A DNA stretch of 64,000 nucleotides from Lineus longissimus. Its lineage: Eukaryota; Nemertea; Pilidiophora; Heteronemertea; Lineidae. The position numbers and the translations under genes were made by a program. Below the pieces are notes generated by a model. That model made no database searches. It saw only the letters and a list, made by a program, of their open reading frames with translations, and had not been told where the DNA came from. The number at the start of each line of letters is the position of its first letter. Within the stretch, counting starts at the first letter, position 1. This document shows, one piece after another, positions 1-9,000 of this stretch. The stretch spans positions 3,412,001 through 3,476,000 of the forward strand of contig NC_088321.1 of NCBI RefSeq assembly GCF_910592395.1, written 5' to 3'.

Positions 1-45
1 CACTGAATGTGATCCGAAATAGAAATAGAAATCCCCAAATTCACC
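1..45 (-). CDS. Exon (partial, cut by window edge) of the ubiquitin-like-domain gene
   Basis: On the minus strand an acceptor (TTACCTCAG) opens the block at 45. Joined to the block at 147-264 (exit phase 2) it reads VNLGISISISDHIQ without a stop up to the window edge. Short and incomplete, so support is modest. Another frame from the same acceptor is also open. Confidence 0.4.
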
Positions 46-3000
46 CTGAGGTAAGTAATCTACATCGATATGTATCTTGCTGTAACTGTGTTGCTTCATA
101 CTCATATACCAGGGATCTCAAAGACCATCCACGCTCCAACACTCACTTTTTGGTTAACTCACATGAATTCCATGATCTCAATTCTGACAAACACCAACTA
201 GATCCCCATAAATCAATCAAAATGTTGCTTGAATCAGATTCTATCTCTATATCATGGTGACCTGCTGCATACAACATGTGCATGTATATATGAATTACTA
301 CTACAAAACAGATGAAACTGGATCTGCTCAAGTTAATCATCAAACACTCTGAACGAAATGAATGGTTAGCCATTTAATCTCTAGCTATTCACCAGGACGT
401 TTGCACTCATATAAGTTATGCATGTCTATTTGTACACATAAAAAATTTATGTTTAAATCTGTTAGTTTGAAATCTAAACTATTGTTAGGTTGAAATTTAA
501 AAGAATGTTTTTTCACAGTACATTTGTCAAGGTTGGGTATATGCTAGATGTACATTCAGAAATAGCACTATGGACTGGAGTTCAGATATTTCTTACTCTC
601 AACTTACCACATCATCGACTGCAACATCCTTCACCATCAATGACGTATTAGAGGAAATACCGACATCAGTAAGGCTATCTTCGAAACTTGGAAGTTCTTT
701 CCCAGCAAGAAATAACTTCACAGCAGGTGATGAGCTGGATCCTTCAACACAATAAACAGGAGCTGAAAACAAAATTGAAAGTAAATTCAGTTGATAACTG
801 CATGAACATGTCTGGCATTCATTGTTGTCATTGAAAAGATGAAAAGAATAATACTTTTTGAGGTATTACTTTGAACTTCTTCAGCCAGCCAGTTTCTGAA
901 AAAATGCAATATCTTGCAATGTGACCCAAGTATTAGCAGGGTGAATGATACAGGTAGTGATAGAGACATTTTTACTTATTTTATGTTGTACTTTTCATCA
1001 AAAGTATAAATTAACAAGTTATCATTTCTCAAAATGTTTCAGGTGAATCTATAATGATATTTCAAACAGGTCAAAACACAAAACTGGTCAGCCATTTCTG
1101 AAAACAATGGTTACTGAGGGTTTAACTCTTTTACTATAAGGTGTCATTGTTTTAATCAATGGCTGTTCATACAAGTTGGAGACGCTATGTCTGGAAGACC
1201 ATTCATCATTTCTTGCGTTCTCTGGCTGATTAAGATTTGTTCATTGTTGTAGTTAGAATAATCTAACTCAGCCTAGATTTAAATTAGTTCTTTATTGTTT
1301 TGCTGCTGGTTGGTAATATCTGTGTGGTTACCTCGTTTATATTTGGGAAACAACAACGGCTTCCTTGGACACGCACTATCATGGTCAGATGATACGGCGT
1401 TTCTGATTGGCTTGACCTATGTCGCATAAGTTTCCAAGGTTGGTTAAGGCCCTTTCTTATTGGTCAGGATCCTCCATATAAATTAAATGCTTTGGGTCTT
1501 GAAGCACTTTAACTTGGAGTGCTGATCAATAATAAATGGAATCATCTAACTGGGATCTTTATTCACATACTTGCAGGTAAGCCAAACTTATTATATTTTC
1601 TATCTCATGTTTAGTAGGTTTTAACTTAGTTCTAATATTTGTGTATTTAGACAACTCAATTTGTTGGATAATTTGGGAACATCGCTTAATATCATTCTCT
1701 GAACATTACTGTTTGATTTAAATGTTGATACAGCACATGCTGCTACAGACATTACTTAGTTTCAGTCAGGTTGTCTGGTAACCAGACTAAACTAATCATG
1801 ATTTGATATTGAATCTGGGATTCGTGATGCAATTGTATGTATTTGTAATTCATAAACTTATACTCGTGTAACGCTTTAGACTTTAACTTGGAGTGCTGAT
1901 CAATAATAAATGGAATCATCTAATTTGGATCTTTATTCACATATTTGCAGATTTTGCTAGTCCCCTCCCTTATAAAAATTACCAATACATCATTAGTGAC
2001 GGAACCGCCGTCTCAATGGGCGATTACTACGAAATGAAATCAATATCTCTTCTTCAGGTTCATCACCAACGTCCTTGAGCTTTTGTAACTGAACCCAAAG
2101 GAGAAAGCTGTAACTTAGTAAGCAAGCAAAATGATTTATCAACACAATCGAACTTTTGCAAATCTAACGATATCATTTTCTCTTTGGAAAAAGACAACCA
2201 TAAAGATTTGTCTGTCTATCATTACTGACTACTGTAAGTGTAATGGCACAAAGTTTGACCACTGAAGCCTCTAAATACTTCTGATACTAAGGCTGAACAC
2301 AATTTGTTAGGCGAAAACTGGTGTCAAGTAGATATCTCATCAGTTGGCAAACAATGGATACATTGCTTTGCTTTCAAGAAGAATGAAAATCGTGTACCTC
2401 TTTCCTCTCTTCTTGAGCGGCTGCTCTCCTCCTCCTTTGTGTTCGAGCCATCCTCAAATTCAACTGCGCTTGTCTTCTATCTGATTCCTAAAATATATTA
2501 TAAATTGTTCTGTAACGTAAGCAATTAAATGTCGAGTGGTATAGTCCCGAATATGAACATGGTGGATCAACAATGAAAATGAATCGGCCAGGGGCCATTG
2601 TGCACACTGTATAGATTTATCGGTGGTTAGGAATTCATCCTGGTTAAGAAATATTCTACATGTATAGTATATAGGTCAAACCAAAAGTTGGTATGACATG
2701 TGATATATCGTTGCTTGGAGTACCTACCATAAAATTATCATTGAAAACAAGTCACTAATAAGCGAGATAATGCACTTTTTACCTTTTTTTGTTTTGGCCT
2801 CCTGGTGGCCAAGTCGAGAATTAGATCAGATCGAAATCCGGTGTCTGCGGTTATATGACAAAGGGAGTCATGTGCACCACATTTCAAGTTCATAGCTTTA
2901 GCGGTTAAGAAACATGCCATAGTTACACTTAAATGACCAATTTATGCCATTTGACCTCTGTGACCTTGAAAAGTAGGTCAATTCAAACACCTGTATGATA

Positions 3001-6000
3001 TGTGATGTATCTTTGCTGGGAGAACCTACCAAGCAAAATTTTATCGGAAACGAGTCACTCATAAAAGAGAAATCACACTTTTTAGGTTTCCACTTCTGGC
3101 CCACTGGTGGCAAAGTCAAGAATCAGATCGGACCGAAACTCGTTGTCAGAGGGAACATGACATAGGGAGTCATGTGTACCAAATTTCAAATTCATAGCTT
3201 TAGCGGTTAAGAAACGTGCCATTGTGTTACACTCCATTGGCCAATTCACACCGTTTGACCTCTGTGACCTTGAAAATCAGATCAGACTGAAATTCATTGT
3301 CAGAGGTTACATGATGTAGGGAGTCATGTGTACCAAATTTCAAGTTTATAGCTTTATCGGTTAAGAAACGTACCATAGTTACACTCAAACGGACAATTTC
3401 CGCCATTTGACCTCTGTGACCTTGAAAATTAAGTCAAATCAAAAACCCGGATGATATGTGATGTACCCTTACTAGGAAAACCTACCATAAAGAATTTATC
3501 AAAAATGAGTCACTTATAAGAGAGATATCACACTTTTTAGGTTTCCATTTCTGCTCCCCCGGTGACCAAGTCAAGAATCTGATCCGACCGAAATTCATTG
3601 TCAGATGTCACCTAACCTGGGGAGTCCTCTGTACAAAGTTTCAAGTTCATAGCTCTAGTGGTTAAGAAACGTGCCACTGTTTTTAAAACAGGATACAGAC
3701 AACGACGACGACGACAGACACTGCAATGTTGTATAGACTCCCCTACAGTGAGCCAAAAAGGTAATCTTAAAATAAACAGCTTTTATATGATAAGTAAATG
3801 CCATTGATATTTCATTACATGTATTGTAAAGGAGGAGCAAGGCCCTTTCCATTGATGTCTTCCATCCATGGATGACTGCACATCATTGTCTTGAAAATGA
3901 CATGCAGAAATCTAATTTTTCGAAATCGCATAGGTTTAAGCAGGTTTGAGACATGAACTTCAAAACAAGTGACACCTCTCAATGCTTGATTGATCAGCCA
4001 CAATGATTGTGGGCCGTCAGTCATATGGTTTTGTCATCATGTGTTTAATCTCCTTGGTTGCTGTGGTGGTCATTGCCTAAGGACATTCCGAAAAACAGAA
4101 AGTACAAGATGGTTCAGTTGACAATCGAGCAGCACGTATTCATGGTGGAAACGTTCCTTCAAACATGAAGTTTGGAGGCAACATGAGCATCCTTCGGAGA
4201 AAACTTTTCGGATAGACAAACCGCCAAAAAAAGGCTATCTGGGCCAACGACAAAAAGGACTATGAACACGGTATGAGCGGAAACCGAAGCAAGGGTAATT
4301 CCGGAAGACCATGGATACGCCAGCATAACACAACATGAAAAGATTGGAACTACATGCAGTAATCCGTGGGCGCATGGGTGATATGAATCTGAAGACATCA
4401 ATGGAAAGGGCCTGGCTCCTTCTTTATCTTACTTGTAAGATTCATGGCATTAATAATCATCACATAAAAAGCTTTTTGTTTCAGGATTACCTTTTTATTG
4501 ATCCACCCTGTAGTGCGAGAAGGGGTAGGCACATCGTTTCCATGGAGATTTAAAGCTGCTTTTCTCGACAAGGCATGGGCAGCTTCCATCCACACTCTTA
4601 TTAGCAGGATGATATCTGAATTTTAGAGCATTTCAGGGTTCTTGTGGGTGCCAATGGTGCATTTTAGTAAAGGTTGTTGCAACAGAAGATGGCTTTTTAA
4701 AGCAATTCCATGGGCTTTTGCTGGGCAAGCTACTGAAAATGAGGGCTTTCGACTACAATTGTAGACCTGCCACGCAGACAGTAATTTGCATCCTTGGCTT
4801 GCCAAAACCAGGATAGGCATGTACAGCCTGAGATTGGTTGTGTGGCCACCCCGGGAGTGCATGCTTACCCTTCTTTGATCAGAAGCGAGACTCTGCAAAA
4901 ACTCAAAATCTTGAACTGCAAGCAGATTCCTCAAATTACTGTCGGGTAGCGGCTGAAATGAAATGTGTTAATCAAGAAGTTAGTAATGCTATATAGGGTA
5001 CATCTACATTCAACTATTTCAACAAGTGTACCACAGAGTGACAGCGTACTAGGAAACAATCTATGAGCAAGGCAAATTGACTGGTAATTTAAAGTTGATT
5101 GGTCGAGTTGCAGAGGCAATACACGTTATTCATTTCTTTCACTTGTGACTGCGCTTTCACTGTGATCATTAAACTGATGCAGTATTATGACTTGGTGCTT
5201 TATTTTTATAGCGGAAGACCACCAAAATAGCTTTTCAGATCGGAGATAAAAATCAAAGGGCACCTACCACTCCCACAGAAAAATTTCTTGCGAACAATAT
5301 ATACAAGGGGATATGTCCGACAGACACAAAAGGCCTACCTCATTATTCACGATAACGGCATCCTTCTGATCATCTTCATTCTCATCAAATATAGACATTG
5401 GCTCCTAAAGCAAAGACGGATGAAATGAAAAGATAGCTTATGACTGCATCATGTGATAGCCTGGTGGTCAACACTGCTGGTTATCCCGCAATAGGGCCCA
5501 GGTTTGATTCTGGGGAGAACTCAGGATTGATCCTTCAAAAAGACTTAAACAAAGGTTCCTTGTATCTGGTGTATATACCTGAAAGACCCTACCAAGTAAC
5601 AAACATGAGCAGCCTGCGTGGACTCTACCTCTGGGCTCTAGCCAAAGTCCGAGTCACGCCACCGCACATTCTGCCTTGAAGGGGGATTACTCCCTAGAGA
5701 AAATCACCTCCAAGTGCTCAATGCCAAATCAATGTTAAAGGGTAACTCGTGTCAAATTTCACCATATAATGTTTTAGCTGTTTTTAACAAATGACCGCGT
5801 CACTTTCTCATGAATCGGTAAGGTTTTCGAATCGAAATGCACATTTTCTAGAAATTGATGGTTTTAATCCCGCCCGAACAGCTCGCTTCGATGCCGTTGA
5901 AATCGCACTAAGCCGACGACGTTTTAGTTGATGACGTCACAACATGAACATTTTCGCGGTCGCGGTGGTTTACATTCCGGCGAAAAAAAATCATCTCATT

Positions 6001-9000
6001 CGTTTATTTACGACTGCCATTGACCATTGACATTACATCCTGTCCATACACAATATATACATGCTAAGAACTGAAGATTATGGAGAAGAAGAAGAAAAGG
6101 GTTGTCGTCTGGTGTTGTGCTGCGATGTTTTGCGGCAACACCAGCAAAACTGAAGGTGTTGGGGTTTTCCACTTGCCTGACCCTATCAAAGAACTGGGCC
6201 GCCACCATGAAGTTCGAGTCATGAGGTCACCAGCCGGTGATTCATCTTCTCCTCCTGATGCTCCGCCGGAACACAACTTCGAGAACCAACTCCAAATTCG
6301 TCTGCCGTTGGGGGTCTTCCAGCACATTTGGAAAAAATTTCGAAGTAACAAAGTAAGGGAAGGGACGGCCCGCCCCCCCCCCCCCAGTCCACAGTCCTAG
6401 TCATTTCATCATAAATGTCCTAAGTCCAACCAGGAAATTCCATCGCTGACGTCATAATAATGGTATTCCTAAAACTATTTTTAGACCTCATTTAATATTC
6501 ATTAGATTTTCCTGAGCGTATGCAAACTACTGCGGATATAGCTTCTTCCTAGAGCGAATAGAAAAATATTCGACGGTCTGACTTGTTCATGTTGTGACGT
6601 CATGAGGTCACGTGACTTAATGCGGGTTTTTCAAAACGTCTTCGGCAGTTGATTTTATAATAAATCTAATCAAAAATGGAAAATTTGAGCTTTACATTTG
6701 TGATCAACAATTAAAAACGGACGTATTTCCGCAAAGTTGTAAATCACATCACAGTATCACTTTAAATTTCATTCGTCTTGAAGAATGATCAACCTCTGGA
6801 TGAAAGCACTGTTCCTTCAATATGAACTGCCTTTTAAAAAGGCCTCAAGCAGAATGAAGCTTACCAGGTTGAAGTGGGCAATAGGTCCTGCACTGAACTC
6901 GAATTATAACTACATATGAATAATGTTGAAGGTTTGTAAAGTGTCAAAAGTCATAATCTCTCATCATGAACAATGATGAAGACTTGCTTGTTTCAGAATG
7001 AATACCTTTGTTGTCTTTAAAAACTTAGAGCACAGAAGTCATCAACTGTGACAAACGTCGAGCATGACTAATAATACCAATCCAGAAAAAAACAGGGTCG
7101 CATACTTACACTCACACTCACACTCACAGTGGATGCATTCGATGCATGCAGCACTTCAGTAGCAGTGGCGGTTGGCGAATTCGGCTGCAGTCCAGGGATA
7201 TTTTGAGTGGTAGGCTGGAAACATGTAGAACATGTCAGTCCCAAGGGTGTGGTTATAATTTTGATATAATTGAGGTTCTACTGTACTTGCAATGAGCCTG
7301 TTTAATGTTCTTGTCCCTATGAAAACTACTCACTAACATCAAACTAAAACACACAACTGCTTTACTATAAAACAAAGTGAAGTGCAACATCGAAGTCCAT
7401 CATTGTAGATGGTCGATGAGTACATGGCAACGTGGATCCTACAGGAGAAGCTCAGCCGCATGTTTGTTGCTTCTGCCTAACAAGCGGACAGAAGGTTATA
7501 GAAATACTAGTATTCACTTACAAGTCGACTACGAAAGACTGCTGGTGTTGATGATCCAAGTTGACTACCAGAGGCTGCTGGTGTTGATGACCCAAGTTGA
7601 CTACCAGAGGCTGCTGGTGTTGATAACCCAAGGCCAAGTTGACTGCCAGAGGCTGCTGGTGTTGATGACCCATGTTGACTGCCAGAGGCTGCTGGTGTTG
7701 ATGACCCATGTTGACTACCAGAGGCTGCTGGTGTTGATAACCCAAGGCCAAGTTGACTGCCAGAGGCTGCTGGTGTTGATGACCCATGTTGACTACCAGA
7801 GGCTGCTGGTGCGATGACCCAAGTCGACTACCAGAGGCTGCTGGTGTTGATGACCCATGTTGACTACCAGAGGCTGCTGGTGTTGATAACCAAAGGCCAA
7901 GTTGACTGCCAGAGGCTGCTGGTGTTGATGTCCCATGTTGACTGCCAGAGGCTGCTGGTGCGATGACCCAAGTCGACTACCAGAGGCTGCTGGTATTGAT
8001 GACCGAGGTCGAAATAACTGAAAAAAACAATGAAATACAATTAATGCCAAGATTAATCCCACAAGCAGTTTAAAAAAAGTGGCCATGAAAGTAAAGATAC
8101 TGGTAATTGTACATGGAGAACTGTTGGTTGGGTCAAGTGCATGGCAATGTGGATTTCAACTCAGGTCAAGTGCCATAATATAAGCTGAAGTTGATTGTTG
8201 CCTCTGTCTGACAAGTTGACCGACAGTTCCAGGTTTGATGAGAACAAATACTTACTTACAGACCACTACCAGATGCGCTGCTGGTGTTCAGGACCTAGAC
8301 TATGAGTGTGATGACTGAAATCAGAAAATTTAGCGAAAAATTAACCACAATTATTTGAGGGATGAGAAGTCTAGGGCCAGGTCATCAGCCCTGAAAGTTT
8401 TGGCATCAAAGTAGGGCCTACAGCCCTTTTCCCACAGGTCCCAAATCAGGGGAATATTGCTTAAGTTTCCAGCCAGCCAGCCTGTTAAGATTTTAGCATA
8501 GTTTCTGCATTCAGAGACAAGACCACTAATGAATATTCATAGGTTGGAGGGTCGAGGCCTATCAATTAGACGAGTGCATGTTTTTAACTCTCAAGTACAT
8601 ATTTGGAGAGGCATTGAAAAAATATTTGCTGTGGCAAGTCTACAGATATAAAGAAATTATTTGATGAAAAAATTAATTTCGAATTTTGCTAATTGGGTTT
8701 TGAGTTTTTTCTGCCAGTTGGCTGGAAAGAGTGGAAATATCAAAGTCTCTCCAATTTGTTGATTATCAAAAAATTTCCGTGGTCAACTACCAGTTTATTT
8801 TTCACCATTTAAAAAATCAATTGTGGTCTTGTCTCCATTTACACTACATTTTGGGTCAATTTAGTGAAAAATTTGAATGTGCTCAAATCACTCTAATTCA
8901 TTTATAATATTGTATTGCTGATGATTTAAGGTCAAAACAAGCTAAAATAATGAGAAAAAAACTTAATTTGACCAAAATATGAGTCAACCTAGCCCCGGTC

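Noticed and set aside
570-755. 61-residue plus-strand frame preceded by an acceptor-like site
   Set aside because: The minus strand of the same stretch has stronger splice sites on both sides and encodes a recognisable beta-grasp sequence.
2584-3759. Helitron assignment for the 302-bp element
   Set aside because: The ends do not show a clear TC start, CTRR end or terminal hairpin; left unclassified.
7377-7817. 146-residue plus-strand frame with 'VDYQRLLVLMT' repeats
   Set aside because: It is the opposite strand of the 36-bp minisatellite, whose splice signals and homologous single-unit copy are on the minus strand.
7793-8086. Minus-strand frame starting with a hydrophobic segment, resembling a signal anchor protein
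   Set aside because: The hydrophobic part (LLVGLILALIVF) lies in what reads as intron and polypyrimidine tract upstream of the minisatellite exon acceptor; the frame ends at a unit-length shift.
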